Part shown: piece after piece, positions 50,544 to 63,756 of the stretch
Position numbering within the stretch: position 1 is the first letter of the stretch
Layout of the letters: every line of letters starts with the position of its first letter
Assembly: GCA_019745275.1 (NCBI GenBank)
Contig: JAIETJ010000037.1
Span: 30,618-94,617 of the forward strand
DNA length: 64,000 nucleotides
Direction of reading: 5' to 3'
Source of the DNA: Pseudomonadaceae bacterium
GTDB lineage: Bacteria > Pseudomonadota > Gammaproteobacteria > Pseudomonadales > Pseudomonadaceae
Notes under the pieces: model-generated
Seen by the model: only the letters and a program-made list of their open reading frames with translations
The model's database searches: none
What the model was told of the DNA's origin: nothing
Translations under genes and position numbers: made by a program

Positions 50544-51887
50544 ATGCCGCATTTTTCCCGCCCAACCTCATTGGCCTTAGCGATTGCCTTGCTGATCGCC
50601 GCTCCCGCGTTGCAGGCCAGTGGCAAGGTGGCGGAAAAAATCCCAGCCGCCGCCATCAGCAGCGACGCCAACGCACCGCTGCCACTAGAAGAACTGCGCA
50701 CCTTTGCTGAAATCATGGACCGCATCAAAGCGGCCTATGTAGAGCCGGTGGACGACAAGACCCTGCTGGAAAACGCCATCAAAGGCATGCTCAGCAACCT
50801 TGACCCGCATTCGGCGTACCTCGACCCGGCCGACTTCGCCGAGTTACAGCAAAGCACCAGCGGTGAGTTCGGCGGTCTGGGGATCGAGGTTGGGCAAGAA
50901 GAAGGCTTCCTCAAAGTTATCTCGCCAATCGACGACACCCCCGCCTCCAAAGCTGGCATTCAACCCGGCGACCTGATCATCAAGATTGATGGGCAGCCGA
51001 CTAAAGGTCTGAACATGACCGAGTCGGTGGACAAAATGCGCGGCAAAATCGGCAGCAAAATTCTCCTGACCATCGTCCGCGAAGGCACGCCGAAACCCTT
51101 TGATGTCGAGCTTGAGCGCGCCGTGATTAAGGTCAAGAGCGTCAAGAGCCAATTGCTCGACGAGCACTATGGTTACCTGCGCATTTCCCAGTTTCAGGTC
51201 AATACTGGCAGCGAAGTGGGCAACGCTTTAGCTCAGTTGAAAAAGCAAAACGACGGCACGAAACTGCGCGGCATTATTCTCGATTTACGTAACAACCCTG
51301 GCGGCGTGTTGCAAGCCGCGGTCGAGGTTACCGATCACTTCCTGAGCAAAGGTTTGATCGTCTATACCAAAGGCCGCATCGCCAACTCTGAACTGCGCTT
51401 CTCGGCCGACGCCGCTGACGCCAGTGGCGGCGTGCCGCTGGTGGTATTGATTAACGGTGGCAGCGCCTCGGCTTCGGAGATCGTCGCCGGCGCCCTGCAA
51501 GACCACAAACGTGGCGTGGTCATGGGTACCGACAGCTTCGGCAAAGGCTCGGTGCAAACCGTGCTGCCACTGAACAATGAGCGCGGCCTGAAACTCACCA
51601 CCGCCTTGTACTTCACCCCCAACGGTCGCTCGATTCAGGCCCAGGGGATAGTCCCGGACATACTCGTGCGGCGCGCCAAAATTACCAGCGAGCAAGACAG
51701 CGAAAACTTCAAAGAAGCCGACCTCGCTGGCCACCTCGGCAATGGCAATGGTGGCGCCGACAAGCCTTCGATCAGCAAGGGCAAAGGCAAAACCGCAGTT
51801 GCTGTGCCGCGCCCACAGGATGACGACTTCCAACTCAGCCAAGCCCTGAGCCTGCTCAAAGGCTTAAGCGTGACGCGCGGCGAGTAG
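50544..51887 (+). CDS. ctpA: C-terminal processing protease, S41 family
   Basis: PDZ region GIEVGQEEGFLKVISPIDDTPASKAGIQPGDLIIKIDG; GGSASASEIVAGALQDHKRGVVMGTDSFGKGSVQT catalytic region. Confidence 0.95.
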   Translation: MPHFSRPTSLALAIALLIAAPALQASGKVAEKIPAAAISSDANAPLPLEELRTFAEIMDRIKAAYVEPVDDKTLLENAIKGMLSNLDPHSAYLDPADFAELQQSTSGEFGGLGIEVGQEEGFLKVISPIDDTPASKAGIQPGDLIIKIDGQPTKGLNMTESVDKMRGKIGSKILLTIVREGTPKPFDVELERAVIKVKSVKSQLLDEHYGYLRISQFQVNTGSEVGNALAQLKKQNDGTKLRGIILDLRNNPGGVLQAAVEVTDHFLSKGLIVYTKGRIANSELRFSADAADASGGVPLVVLINGGSASASEIVAGALQDHKRGVVMGTDSFGKGSVQTVLPLNNERGLKLTTALYFTPNGRSIQAQGIVPDILVRRAKITSEQDSENFKEADLAGHLGNGNGGADKPSISKGKGKTAVAVPRPQDDDFQLSQALSLLKGLSVTRGE

Positions 51888-51902
51888 CTTTTGCGCAGAG
51901 GT

Positions 51903-51929
51903 AAAAAAACCGGGCTTGCCCGGTTTTTA
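51903..51929 (+). terminator. Terminator downstream of ctpA
   Basis: AAAAAAACCGGGCTTGCCCGGTTTTTAT. Confidence 0.85.
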
Positions 51930-51948
51930 TTAGGTCAAAACAACCCGA

Positions 51949-52707
51949 TCAGAGATAGCGCTTAAGCACCTCAGCCGCGAAGCCATCGGCACGCATCTGC
52001 TCAAGGGCCGCCTGCAGCTTCTGCACCACCGCATCAGGGGTTTGTTTGTTCAGCGCCAGATAGAGTTGCGCGGTATTAAAGCGCAGTACGCTTTTCAAAC
52101 CACTCACGCCCTCTTGCCGGGCCAGATACAAACCAGCCGGATCACCGGTGGCCCACAGGTCAATATCGCCACGCTGGAGCTTCTTGGCGTTTTCTTGATC
52201 GCGCAACACGGTCAGCGGCTGCAAACCTTGCTGAAGCAAATGCTCGGCAATTGCATCGCCCTGGTAAGCGCCGATTTTGTATTGTTTGGCATCATCTAGG
52301 CTACTGAGGCTGATCGGACTGTCGGCCTTAGCTAACAACACCCAATCATCCGGACTGAGCGGGCCAACCCATTTAAAGTCGTTCTCGCGCTCCGGCAGGC
52401 GCGCAGTGCTAAATACGCCATAGCCAGGAGTTTCCAGCGCTTGGGTATAAATCCGCTGCCAAGGAAACCGCAGGGTTAGTTGATACTTAACCCCGGCGCG
52501 CTTAAACATCTCGCGCACTAAGTCGACGGAAATACCGCTGATATTTGCATCTTTGGCGTAGTTTTTACCTTCCGCGGCCATGTTGTTCGGCGGGAAGTTC
52601 TCCGTGAGCAGAATAAGCTCAGGGCTTTCGGCTAAATCGTCGGCGTGTGCCGCACAGGCAAACAACATTACCGTTGTGAGTAGAGCCAACATCAGACGCT
52701 GCAACAT
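51949..52707 (-). CDS. Family 3 solute-binding periplasmic protein
   Basis: Signal peptide; LILLTENFPPNNM...ISGISVDLVREMFKRAGVKYQLTLRFPWQRIYTQAL. Confidence 0.88.
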   Translation of the reverse strand: MLQRLMLALLTTVMLFACAAHADDLAESPELILLTENFPPNNMAAEGKNYAKDANISGISVDLVREMFKRAGVKYQLTLRFPWQRIYTQALETPGYGVFSTARLPERENDFKWVGPLSPDDWVLLAKADSPISLSSLDDAKQYKIGAYQGDAIAEHLLQQGLQPLTVLRDQENAKKLQRGDIDLWATGDPAGLYLARQEGVSGLKSVLRFNTAQLYLALNKQTPDAVVQKLQAALEQMRADGFAAEVLKRYL

Positions 52708-52751
52708 AAGAACTCTCCTACCAAGAAACCCATTTCGACAATAACAACCGC

Positions 52752-53522
52752 TTAACGCACCACAATGCCACGGCTGGCCATATAGGCCTTGGCTTCTGGC
52801 ACTGTGTATTCGCCAAAGTGGAAAATACTCGCCGCCAGCACCGCTGAAGCTTTACCTTCGATAATCCCTGCGGCCAAATGTTCGAGGTTACCGACGCCGC
52901 CTGAGGCGATCACCGGAATGCCCAGGGCTTCGCTGATGGCGCGGGTCACGCCCAAGTCGTATCCGCTTTTGACACCGTCCTGATCCATGCTGGTGAGCAG
53001 AATCTCACCGGCGCCCAGATCCTCCATCTTCTTGGCCCAGAGCACCGCGTCCAAGCCGGTCGGTTTGCGCCCGCCGTGGGTGAAAATCTCCCAGCGCGGC
53101 GTCTCGCCCGGCTTGGAAACTTTCTTGGCGTCGATTGCCACCACGATGCACTGCGAGCCAAAACGCGAGGCTGCTTCGCCGACGAACTCGGGGTTAAACA
53201 CCGCCGCGGTGTTGATCGAGACTTTGTCTGCACCGGCATTCAGTAGGTTGCGAATGTCCTGCACGCAGCGCACACCACCCCCCACGGTCAGCGGGATAAA
53301 CACCTGACTGGCCATCCGCTCCACCGTATGCAGGGTGGTGTCGCGGCCGTCGACGCTGGCGGTAATGTCGAGAAAGGTAATCTCGTCGGCGCCCTGCTCG
53401 TCATACAGGCGGGCGATTTCTACCGGGTCACCGGCGTCACGAATGTTCTCGAACTTGACGCCCTTAACCACCCGACCGTTATCGACGTCGAGGCAAGGGA
53501 TGATGCGTTTAGCTAAAGCCAT
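52752..53522 (-). CDS. hisF: Imidazole glycerol phosphate synthase subunit HisF
   Basis: [35 protein letters not shown]. Confidence 0.98.
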   Translation of the reverse strand: MALAKRIIPCLDVDNGRVVKGVKFENIRDAGDPVEIARLYDEQGADEITFLDITASVDGRDTTLHTVERMASQVFIPLTVGGGVRCVQDIRNLLNAGADKVSINTAAVFNPEFVGEAASRFGSQCIVVAIDAKKVSKPGETPRWEIFTHGGRKPTGLDAVLWAKKMEDLGAGEILLTSMDQDGVKSGYDLGVTRAISEALGIPVIASGGVGNLEHLAAGIIEGKASAVLAASIFHFGEYTVPEAKAYMASRGIVVR

Positions 53523-53532
53523 ACGGTGCTCC

Positions 53533-53595
53533 GTAGGGTGGGTGCAACCCACCGATATCGATTACGTCGGTTGCGGCGGGTTTCACCCGCCCTAC
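53533..53595. repeat. GTAGGG-type repeat filling the hisA-hisF gap
   Basis: GTAGGGTGGGTGCAACCCACC...GGCGGGTTTCACCCGCCCTAC: terminal inverted GTAGGG/CCCTAC plus two inner hairpins. Confidence 0.75.
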
Positions 53596-53596
53596 A

Positions 53597-54334
53597 TTAG
53601 CCGCCGTAGCTGTCGCAGAACGCCTGCGCTTCGGCCACATCGAGGGTGCCTTCGTAAATCGCCCGGCCAGTGATGGCACCGATAATGCCCGGCGCCTTGG
53701 CCGCCAACAGAGCGCGAATATCACCCAAGTTGTGGATGCCGCCCGAGGCGATTACCGGAATCTTGCTGGCGGCGGCCAGCGCAGCGGTGAAGCTAACATT
53801 GCAGCCCTGCATCATGCCGTCTTTGGCGATGTCGGTATAAACGATGGCCGACACGCCGTCCGCTTCGAAACGCTTGGCCAGATCGATCACCTGCACAGTA
53901 CTGATCTCAGCCCAGCCGTCGGTGGCGACGAAGCCGTCTTTGGCATCCAGACCGACAATCACCTTGCCCGGAAACGCCTTGCAGGCGTCAGTCACAAACT
54001 GTGGATCTTTGACCGCCTTGGTGCCGATGATCACGTAGCTGACCCCAGCTTTAACGTAAGCCTCGATGGTCTCCAGCGAGCGAATGCCGCCGCCGATCTG
54101 GATCGGCAAATGCGGGTAGCGCTTGGCAATCGCGGTGACCACTTCTCCATTGACTGGCTGTCCTTCGAAGGCGCCGTTCAAGTCGACCAAATGCAGACGA
54201 CGGCAACCTCCCTCGACCCATTTAGCGGCCATGCTCACGGGGTCATCGGAGAACACCGTGGAGTCTTCCATACGGCCCTGACGCAGACGCACACAAGCGC
54301 CGTCCTTGAGATCGATTGCGGGGATAATCAGCAT
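53597..54334 (-). CDS. hisA: Phosphoribosylformimino-5-aminoimidazole carboxamide ribotide isomerase
   Basis: [32 protein letters not shown]. Confidence 0.98.
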   Translation of the reverse strand: MLIIPAIDLKDGACVRLRQGRMEDSTVFSDDPVSMAAKWVEGGCRRLHLVDLNGAFEGQPVNGEVVTAIAKRYPHLPIQIGGGIRSLETIEAYVKAGVSYVIIGTKAVKDPQFVTDACKAFPGKVIVGLDAKDGFVATDGWAEISTVQVIDLAKRFEADGVSAIVYTDIAKDGMMQGCNVSFTAALAAASKIPVIASGGIHNLGDIRALLAAKAPGIIGAITGRAIYEGTLDVAEAQAFCDSYGG

Positions 54335-54398
54335 CGGCAAACCTACTTAAGTCGCAAAAAAGTTAAATATCAGGTGGTCAACAGCGCAGGCTAACGGC

Positions 54399-54662
54399 TC
54401 AGCCTTTCTCGAGCGCCCAGAGGTCGGACTCAATACTCTCGAAGCGCTCTTTAAGCACGCCCTGTACATCCAGTACCGCTTGGTTATAGATCAACGGGCC
54501 ACACTCTTTAATAAAAAAATCCAGCAATTCCTCGGCCTCAAAGCCGCCCATGTCCAGCTCGAAGCGTTCGGCCATCAAGGCTTTAATCGCCTGGCCGAGC
54601 ACGCCACGCTGCAGGACGCTGAACTGAAACACCGGCTCAACCGGCTTCTTGACCCGGCTCAT
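54399..54662 (-). CDS. DUF2164 family protein
   Basis: ERFELDMGGFEAEELLDFFIKECGPLIYNQAVLDVQ; lies in the his cluster, overlapping the hisH stop. Confidence 0.8.
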   Translation of the reverse strand: MSRVKKPVEPVFQFSVLQRGVLGQAIKALMAERFELDMGGFEAEELLDFFIKECGPLIYNQAVLDVQGVLKERFESIESDLWALEKG

Positions 54663-55300
54663 TACCAGCGACCATCCCAGGCGGCAAAGTTTTGCAGTAA
54701 CTGCAAGCCGTGGCTGTGGCTTTTTTCTGGGTGAAACTGCACGGCAAAGCGCGAGCCTTCGGCCAGGGCGGCGGCAAAGTCTTTGCCATAATGCCCACGA
54801 CCGACCACCTGCGCCGGGTTGCCCGCTTCGATGTAATAACTGTGCACAAAATAGAAGCGCGCCAGATCGGGAATGTTGTGCCAGAGCGGATGCTTAACCG
54901 CCTGCGCCACTTCGTTCCAACCCATGTGTGGGACTTTCAGCGGCTCGCCGTCTTCGACCATGCCCTTGCCAAAGAAGCGCACTTGGCCGGGAAACTGGCC
55001 GATGCAATCGACCCCGTCGTTCTCTTCGCTGTGTTCCAGCAACGCCTGCATGCCCACGCAAATACCGAGAAACGGCCGATCGGCACTAACTTCCCGCACC
55101 AGCTGATCGAAGCCCAGCCGCTTGATCTCCGCCATGCAATCGCGAATCGCGCCGACCCCGGGAAACACCACCCGGTCGGCTTCACGAATGACCGCGGCAT
55201 CGCTGGTGATCAACACTCGACCGGCGCCCACGTGTTCCAGCGCCTTGGCGACTGAGTGCAGGTTGCCCATGCCGTAGTCGATGACTGCCACTGTTTGCAT
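54662..55300 (-). CDS. hisH: Imidazole glycerol phosphate synthase subunit HisH
   Basis: [39 protein letters not shown] glutaminase Cys; [11 protein letters not shown]. Confidence 0.98.
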   Translation of the reverse strand: MQTVAVIDYGMGNLHSVAKALEHVGAGRVLITSDAAVIREADRVVFPGVGAIRDCMAEIKRLGFDQLVREVSADRPFLGICVGMQALLEHSEENDGVDCIGQFPGQVRFFGKGMVEDGEPLKVPHMGWNEVAQAVKHPLWHNIPDLARFYFVHSYYIEAGNPAQVVGRGHYGKDFAAALAEGSRFAVQFHPEKSHSHGLQLLQNFAAWDGRW

Positions 55301-55894
55301 TTACAAAACGCCCTTGGTCGACGGCATTTGCCCGGCCATGCGCGGGTCCAGCTCACTGGCCATACGCAGGGCACGGCCGAAAGCCTTGAACACGGTTTCG
55401 ATCTGATGGTGAGTGTTGGTGCCACGCAGGTTGTCGATGTGCAGAGAAACCAAGGCGTGATTGACGAAGCCTTGGAAGAACTCTTGAAACAGATCCACAT
55501 CGAAGCCGCCAACTACCGCGCGGGTAAAAGGCACGTGCATTTGCAGGCCCGGACGCCCGGAGAAGTCGATGACCACCCGCGACAGCGCTTCGTCCAACGG
55601 CACATAGGAATGGCCGTAACGAACCAAGCCTTTCTTATCGCCGACCGCCTTAGCAAAGGCCTGACCGAGGGTAATGCCGACGTCTTCGACGGTGTGGTGA
55701 TCGTCGATTTCGAGGTCGCCTTTACACTCGATATCCAGATCGAACAGCCCGTGACGGGCGATTTGGTCAAGCATGTGCTCAAGGAAAGGCACACCAATAG
55801 CAAAGCGCGCCTTGCCGGTGCCATCCAAATTGATCGAGACCTTAACTTGGGTCTCTAGCGTGTTGCGCTCGACGCATGCGGTACGTTCGGCCAT
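55301..55894 (-). CDS. hisB: Imidazoleglycerol-phosphate dehydratase
   Basis: [38 protein letters not shown]. Confidence 0.98.
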   Translation of the reverse strand: MAERTACVERNTLETQVKVSINLDGTGKARFAIGVPFLEHMLDQIARHGLFDLDIECKGDLEIDDHHTVEDVGITLGQAFAKAVGDKKGLVRYGHSYVPLDEALSRVVIDFSGRPGLQMHVPFTRAVVGGFDVDLFQEFFQGFVNHALVSLHIDNLRGTNTHHQIETVFKAFGRALRMASELDPRMAGQMPSTKGVL

Positions 55895-56211
55895 CACCAG
55901 CTCCAGAATTAGCTTGCGCAAAAGGCGGCCATTATAGGCGGGCTAGGCCTTTGCCGGCTACCAGCGCGGGCCGAGCGGGTTAAGCGCGCAGACTAGCGCC
56001 AGCTTACGCAGCGCCAACCTCAACCAACCCGACCAAGCAAACGCAATCCGCACACAACCCACGCGTCCGCGACAGGGAACCGCCGGCCAACTTCGCCCTC
56101 CAAGCTGCGCAGGCATCCAGCCTCGGCGCCGCGCCAACTGTGGCAAACGGCACGGTATACTCGCGGCAATATGGCTATTTCACCTATTTGCTCTCACTAA
56201 AGGACTGGTTC

Positions 56212-58422
56212 ATGAAAGCGCTCGGCAAACTCGCGGGTCTGATTGTTCTCGGCTTACTGCTGACCCTAGTGGCACTGGGCTTTGCCCTGACGCAGTTGTT
56301 CGACCCCAACGACTACAAAGACGAAATCCGCCAAATTGCCCGCGACAAGGCCAATCTTGAGCTGACCATCAACGGCGATATCGGCTGGAGCCTATTCCCG
56401 TGGCTGGGCTTAGAGCTTACTGACACCACCTTGGCCAGCGCCGCCAGCCCCACCCAGCCGTTTGCCGACCTGCGTCTGCTCGGCCTGTCGGTGCGTGTGC
56501 TGCCATTGCTGCGCCGCGAAGTGCAGATGAGCGACATCCGTATCGACGGCCTCAATTTGAGCCTTGAACGCGATGCCCAAGGCCACGGTAACTGGCAAGA
56601 CATCGGCCACCCGGCCAAGCCCACAGCGAGCACGCCAAGCAGCACCGCAACAGCCGAGACCAGCGCTGTCACGCCGCCCGCTACCAGCAAACAACCGCTG
56701 CGCTTGGACATCGACAGCCTCAGCCTGACTAACTCGCGCATCGCCTATCACGATGCAAAAAGCGGTCAACAATACAGCGCCGAAAATATCCAGCTGAGCA
56801 GCGGTGCGATTCGCGAAGGCGCCAGCATCCCGCTGCAATTGACTGCCTTGCTGTCCAGCAACCAACCGGCGCTGCATGCGCGCACTGAACTGCAAGGCCA
56901 ACTGCGCTTTGACCGCGCCCTGCAGCGTTACCAATTTGAAGACCTCAAACTGTCTGGCGAACTCACTGGCGAGCCGTTACAAGGCAAGAGCCTGACCTTC
57001 GCCACCCAGGGCCAGCTATTGCTCGACCAAGTGGCACAGGTGGCCGAATGGCGCGGCATCAAACTATCCCTGAACCAACTGCGCGGCCTTGGCGAACTGA
57101 AAATTCGCAACCTCAATACCCAGCCAGAGCTAGAAGGCGCTCTGTCGATTGCCACACTGAATCTGCGCGAATTTCTGCCCGGCATCGGCCAGAGCTTACC
57201 GGCCATCAGCGACGCGAGCGCGCTGAGCCAATTCGAGCTGGTCAGCCGCCTGCAAGGCACCGCCAGCAGCCTGACCTTGAACGAGCTGAAACTGAAGTTG
57301 GATGACAGCCATTTCACCGGCAGCCTCGCCATCAGCGACTTCGCCACACAAGCCTTGCGCCTGCAACTCAAAGGCGACCGCCTCAACCTCGACCGTTACT
57401 TACCTGCTGCCAGCAGCGAGACGGCCAGCGCCCGCCAAGCCGAAGTCAAAACCGCGCTGGCTGCCGCCGGGCAAGCCGGCACTACCGATCTGCCACGCGC
57501 ACCCACCGAGCAAGCATGGAGCGAGGCTAAGTTGCTGCCGATTGAGCGCCTGCGCAACCTCGATGTACAGCTGGGCCTGAGCCTTGAGCAGCTAACGCTG
57601 CAACAGCTGCCGCTGGAGCAACTCAAGCTCAATGCCAGCGGCAAAAACGGCGCGCTCAAGCTCAGCGAACTGCGCGGCCAACTGTATGGCGGCAGCTTTA
57701 ACAGCAGCGCCAGTCTCGACGTGCAACCCGCCAGCCCGCTAGTCACTGCGCAGCTGCAGCTCAAGCACATCGCCGCCGAGCAACTGCTCAAAGGCCTCGG
57801 GCAAAAACCCAGCCTGAGCGGCGCGCTCGACCTCAACGCCGACCTGCGCAGCAACGGCAATAGCCAAAAAGCCTGGATCGACAGCCTCACTGGCGACGCC
57901 AGCTTTACCCTCCGCGACGGTGTGTTGTTTGACGCCAATCTCGAACAGCAACTCTGCCAAGGCATCGCCACCCTCAACCGGAAAACCCTCAGCGGCCCAG
58001 CGCACGGCCAAGACACGCCCTTCGCCTCGCTCGGCGGCAACCTCGCGATCATTAACGGAGTGGCCAGCAACCCCGACCTAAAGGTGCGCATCCAAGGCCT
58101 AAGCGTCAACGGTAACGGCAGCCTCGACCTGCGCGTACTGGCCATGGACTACCGTATCGGCATCATCATCGAAGGTGACAAGAGCGCCATGCCCGACCCC
58201 GCCTGCCAGATCAACAAGCACTACATAGGCCTCGAATGGCCACTGCTCTGCCGTGGCCCACTGGAGCTCGGCGCCAAAGCCTGTCGAGTGGATAAAGACG
58301 GCTTAGGCAAAATTGCCGGCAAACTAGCCACCGACAAACTCGGCGATAAAATCGAAGAAAAACTCGGCGACAAAGTCAGCCCCGAACTGAAAGACGCGCT
58401 CAAAGGCTTGTTCAACCGATGA
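56212..58422 (+). CDS. asmA: AsmA family protein
   Basis: N-terminal [19 protein letters not shown]-terminal AsmA region [29 protein letters not shown]. Confidence 0.9.
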   Translation: MKALGKLAGLIVLGLLLTLVALGFALTQLFDPNDYKDEIRQIARDKANLELTINGDIGWSLFPWLGLELTDTTLASAASPTQPFADLRLLGLSVRVLPLLRREVQMSDIRIDGLNLSLERDAQGHGNWQDIGHPAKPTASTPSSTATAETSAVTPPATSKQPLRLDIDSLSLTNSRIAYHDAKSGQQYSAENIQLSSGAIREGASIPLQLTALLSSNQPALHARTELQGQLRFDRALQRYQFEDLKLSGELTGEPLQGKSLTFATQGQLLLDQVAQVAEWRGIKLSLNQLRGLGELKIRNLNTQPELEGALSIATLNLREFLPGIGQSLPAISDASALSQFELVSRLQGTASSLTLNELKLKLDDSHFTGSLAISDFATQALRLQLKGDRLNLDRYLPAASSETASARQAEVKTALAAAGQAGTTDLPRAPTEQAWSEAKLLPIERLRNLDVQLGLSLEQLTLQQLPLEQLKLNASGKNGALKLSELRGQLYGGSFNSSASLDVQPASPLVTAQLQLKHIAAEQLLKGLGQKPSLSGALDLNADLRSNGNSQKAWIDSLTGDASFTLRDGVLFDANLEQQLCQGIATLNRKTLSGPAHGQDTPFASLGGNLAIINGVASNPDLKVRIQGLSVNGNGSLDLRVLAMDYRIGIIIEGDKSAMPDPACQINKHYIGLEWPLLCRGPLELGAKACRVDKDGLGKIAGKLATDKLGDKIEEKLGDKVSPELKDALKGLFNR

Positions 58423-59501
58423 GCCCTGAACAGTTCGGCGCGGCCGTACTCAACTGGTACGACCAGCACGGCCGCAAAGACCTGCCCTGGCAACAGGGCA
58501 TCAACCCATACCGGGTTTGGGTCTCGGAAATCATGCTGCAGCAGACCCAAGTCAGCACCGTGCTCGGCTACTTCGAGCGCTTTATGGCCGCCCTGCCGAA
58601 CGTGCAGGTGCTGGCCGCCGCGCCCAGCGATGAAGTGCTGCACCTGTGGACCGGACTGGGTTACTACACCCGCGCACGCAACCTGCAAAAAACCGCGCAA
58701 ATCGTAGTGGCCGAACACGCCGGGCAATTCCCCGCATCGGTCGAGCAATTAATCGAACTACCCGGCATCGGCCGCTCCACCGCTGGCGCCATCGCCAGCC
58801 TGAGCATGGGCCTGCGCGCACCGATATTAGATGGCAACGTCAAACGCGTACTGGCCCGCTACGCTGCTTTTGAGGGTTATCCGGGCGAGCCGAAAGTTGC
58901 CGCGCAACTCTGGGCACTGGCTGAACAACTGACCCCCAGAGCACGGGTGGATAACTACACCCAAGCAATGATGGATCTTGGCGCGACCCTCTGCACCCGC
59001 AGCAAACCGAGCTGCCTGCGGTGCCCGCTGCAAAGCGGCTGCAAAGCGCACATGCTCGGCCTGCAAACACGTTACCCAATCCCCAAGCCGCGCAAAGAAC
59101 TGCCGCAAAAGCACTGCTTAATGCCGCTATTAACCAACCGCGACGGCGCGATTTTGCTCTATCGCCGCCCACCCAGCGGCCTCTGGGGCGGCCTCTGGAG
59201 CCTGCCCGAATTGCACAGCAGCGAGCAGCTCGGCGCCTTCGCCCAACAACACGGGCTGAACCTCGGCCAGCAGCACGCCATGGCGCCGCTTAAACACACA
59301 TTCAGCCACTTCCAACTGACCATCGAGCCACAACTGGTGCGCGTCGAACACGCGGTAAGCGCCGTGGCCGAGGGCGACTGGCTCTGGTATAACCTCGCCA
59401 ACCCACCGCGCCTCGGCCTAGCCGCGCCGGTCAAAAAACTACTGAAACGCGCCGCCGAGCACCTCTCGGCAGGCCAACTGAACACCGGAGAATTGCCATG
59501 A
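58419..59501 (+). CDS. mutY: Adenine DNA glycosylase MutY
   Basis: [34 protein letters not shown]; Fe-[19 protein letters not shown]-terminal NUDIX-like domain. Confidence 0.98.
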   Translation: MSPEQFGAAVLNWYDQHGRKDLPWQQGINPYRVWVSEIMLQQTQVSTVLGYFERFMAALPNVQVLAAAPSDEVLHLWTGLGYYTRARNLQKTAQIVVAEHAGQFPASVEQLIELPGIGRSTAGAIASLSMGLRAPILDGNVKRVLARYAAFEGYPGEPKVAAQLWALAEQLTPRARVDNYTQAMMDLGATLCTRSKPSCLRCPLQSGCKAHMLGLQTRYPIPKPRKELPQKHCLMPLLTNRDGAILLYRRPPSGLWGGLWSLPELHSSEQLGAFAQQHGLNLGQQHAMAPLKHTFSHFQLTIEPQLVRVEHAVSAVAEGDWLWYNLANPPRLGLAAPVKKLLKRAAEHLSAGQLNTGELP

Positions 59502-59770
59502 GCCGCACCGTTAACTGCCGCAAACACAAACAAGAACTGCCGGGCCTTGAGCGCCCACCCTATCCCGGCGCCAAAGGCGAAGACATCTTCCAAAATGTCT
59601 CCAAGCAAGCCTGGGACGAATGGCAAAAGCACCAAACCATGCTGATCAACGAACGCCGCCTGAACATGATGAATGCCGAAGACCGCAAATTCCTGCAAAC
59701 CGAGATGGACAAGTACCTGTCCGGCGAAGAGTACGCCCAAGCCGACGGCTACGTGCCCCCCAGCGCCTAA
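59498..59770 (+). CDS. yggX: Fe(2+)-trafficking / oxidative damage protection protein YggX
   Basis: [52 protein letters not shown]. Confidence 0.97.
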   Translation: MSRTVNCRKHKQELPGLERPPYPGAKGEDIFQNVSKQAWDEWQKHQTMLINERRLNMMNAEDRKFLQTEMDKYLSGEEYAQADGYVPPSA

Positions 59771-59860
59771 GGCAAAAAATGCGTAAGCGGCGGTAATCGC
59801 TAAGTATTTTTCAATAAACGTTTGACAGGCACCCGTAAAAACAGTCTAATGCGCCCCGTT

Positions 59861-59936
59861 GCCCGGATAGCTCAGTCGGTAGAGCAGGGGATTGAAAATC
59901 CCCGTGTCGGCGGTTCGATTCCGTCTCCGGGCACCA
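59861..59936 (+). tRNA. tRNA-Phe (GAA)
   Basis: GCCCGGATAGCTCAGTCGGTAGAGCAGGGGATTGAAAATCCCCGTGTCGGCGGTTCGATTCCGTCTCCGGGCACCA; full cloverleaf, GAA anticodon, encoded CCA. Confidence 0.98.
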
Positions 59937-59947
59937 CAAATACCGAG

Positions 59948-59983
59948 AAACCCCAAGCGAAGTTACATTCCTTGGGGTTTTTT
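59948..59983 (+). terminator. tRNA-Phe transcript terminator
   Basis: AAACCCCAAG...CTTGGGGTTTTTTC. Confidence 0.85.
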
Positions 59984-60152
59984 CTTGGCTGCGATTTAAC
60001 CTGCCAACCCTGTTTTTCCAGCCCACGCAAGCGGCGACAGCTCGTACAGATGGCTAAAACCAGCCGACCAGCGCGCATGGAAGACTGGCATTTGCACTGC
60101 AATACTCAAGCGAGCAGGCGACGCACAGTTGCGCCGGCGCAGGGAGTTTGCA

Positions 60153-62117
<1,965 letters not shown>

Positions 62118-62163
62118 CCACCCCGCACCGGAGCCGCGCAGGCCTTACGGATAAGGCTCGGAT

Positions 62164-62250
62164 GTAGGGCGGATTCAGGAGCGTAGCGAGCAATCCGCCA
62201 TGTGCTGCACAGTGAATATCCCGCGTGCTACGCAGCGAACAATCCGTCAC
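62164..62250. repeat. GTAGGG-type dispersed repeat, degenerate copies
   Basis: GTAGGGCGGATTCAGGAGCGTAGCGAGCAATCCGCC (arms GGCGGATT / AATCCGCC) followed by a diverged CGTGCTACGCAGCGAACAATCCGTCACC unit. Confidence 0.6.
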
Positions 62251-62331
62251 CTCACACAGTCTGATTGGCTGCGTACCACTCAATGGCGTACTGCCTGCGG
62301 CGAGTACGTACATCCATCACCTAGCACCAGC

Positions 62332-63231
62332 TCAAGGCCGACCAGAAATGCTTATCAGGTAACGATCATCCAAGGTCAGTTGACTGCCACGATTACTCAG
62401 CCGGTCGAGATACTCATAGGTTGGCTGCAACTCGGTTAGCCGGTCACCGATATTCGGGTGCACCTTAAGAAAGGTCAGCAGCGTGGCGTCGTCCTGTTTC
62501 ATGCTGGCCAAGCTTTGCAGCACCGTGGCCAAACCGTAGGAGTCGTAGCCGGCGCGTGTGGCAATCACGGCGCCCATGGCATCGGCCTGATACTCATCGC
62601 CCCGATCCAGACCGCGGGTGTACACATTGGTCACCAACTGCTCGAATTTCTCATTGTTCTGCAAATTGCTCGGCGCCGGGCTACTCGACGAAGCTTGGCT
62701 TGCCTGTACCGCGAACAAAGACAGATTAGTTAACAGCCCAGCTCCGGCATGCTGCTGAATCGCCTTGAGGTGATGCTTACTGACCACATGCGCCACCTCA
62801 TGGGCGAGCACCCCAGCCAGCTCCGCCTCGCTGTTCATCTGCGCGAGCATGCCGCTGGTGATAAACACATAACCACCGGGAGCCGCATAGGCGCCAACCA
62901 CGCGGTTATTAAGCACGGCAAAATGCCAGTTCAGTTCGGGGCGTTCGCTGTTTTGCGCGACCCACATACCCACCGAATTCACATAAGCCTGCACCGCCGG
63001 ATCATCCAGCAGCGGCGCTTGCGCCAGCAGCAAGCTGGCGGTGTTAGCACCAATAACTAACTCCTCGTCTTCACTCTTGGCGCCCATGTCGGCGATGTTT
63101 TCCCCGGCGCTGACCAGCCGACCAACATCCACACCTTGTATATTCAAGCCTTTGAGGCTGTCCATGCCTTTACAGGCGACCAGCAGTAGAGGCAGCAGCA
63201 ACAGTCCAGCCCGCAGCAATGACGTAGACAT
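62332..63231 (-). CDS. M48 family metalloprotease lipoprotein
   Basis: Signal peptide with lipobox LLVACKG; AGVLAHEVAHVVSKHHLKAIQ (HEXXH); YQADAMGAVIATRAGYD. Confidence 0.92.
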   Translation of the reverse strand: MSTSLLRAGLLLLPLLLVACKGMDSLKGLNIQGVDVGRLVSAGENIADMGAKSEDEELVIGANTASLLLAQAPLLDDPAVQAYVNSVGMWVAQNSERPELNWHFAVLNNRVVGAYAAPGGYVFITSGMLAQMNSEAELAGVLAHEVAHVVSKHHLKAIQQHAGAGLLTNLSLFAVQASQASSSSPAPSNLQNNEKFEQLVTNVYTRGLDRGDEYQADAMGAVIATRAGYDSYGLATVLQSLASMKQDDATLLTFLKVHPNIGDRLTELQPTYEYLDRLSNRGSQLTLDDRYLISISGRP

Positions 63232-63246
63232 GACAATTACTCCGGG

Positions 63247-63756
63247 TTATTTGGCAGCGTCTGGATAGGCAATCGGCTGGCTGCGCAAGCCGCCCGACTG
63301 AGCAAAGGCGCGCGCGCGGCTGGCACTGACCGCATAGCGGTCGAGCGTCTGCAAGGGCGAACTGCTGGCGCCAGCACCGGCCTCTAACTTGTCATCGGTA
63401 ACCCCGCGCACGCCGGTGGCGACGCTGCTGGCCGGCTCCACCGCCGTGCTGCCTTGCAGCAAGTCGGAGACACTCGCGCCTTTAGCGTTACTCGACTTGT
63501 CAAACCGCACTTTTAACAACGCCAACCACCCTTGCTGGCCACTGGCAGTCTGCACCTGATACCAACCACCTTGCCGTTTGTGAATGCGCAGGCGCGTGTC
63601 GGCGGGTAACTCGTGCACGCTGGCCGCAGTGTTACTGGCGCTAGCGCGCAGCGCCGTGGACTCGACCGTAATGGCGCTGCCCAGGTCGGCGTGCGCCAAG
63701 CCACAACTTAGCCAGCCGGCGATTAACAGCGTGAAAGCGCGCATCCCTTTGCTCAT
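63247..63756 (-). CDS. SH3-domain (bacterial) periplasmic protein
   Basis: Signal peptide; [51 protein letters not shown]. Confidence 0.85.
   Translation of the reverse strand: MSKGMRAFTLLIAGWLSCGLAHADLGSAITVESTALRASASNTAASVHELPADTRLRIHKRQGGWYQVQTASGQQGWLALLKVRFDKSSNAKGASVSDLLQGSTAVEPASSVATGVRGVTDDKLEAGAGASSSPLQTLDRYAVSASRARAFAQSGGLRSQPIAYPDAAK

Noticed and set aside
59861-59936. tRNA-Phe as an integration site for a genomic island
   Set aside because: No duplicated 3' tRNA end, integrase or mobility gene follows; the downstream gene is an HD-GYP protein.
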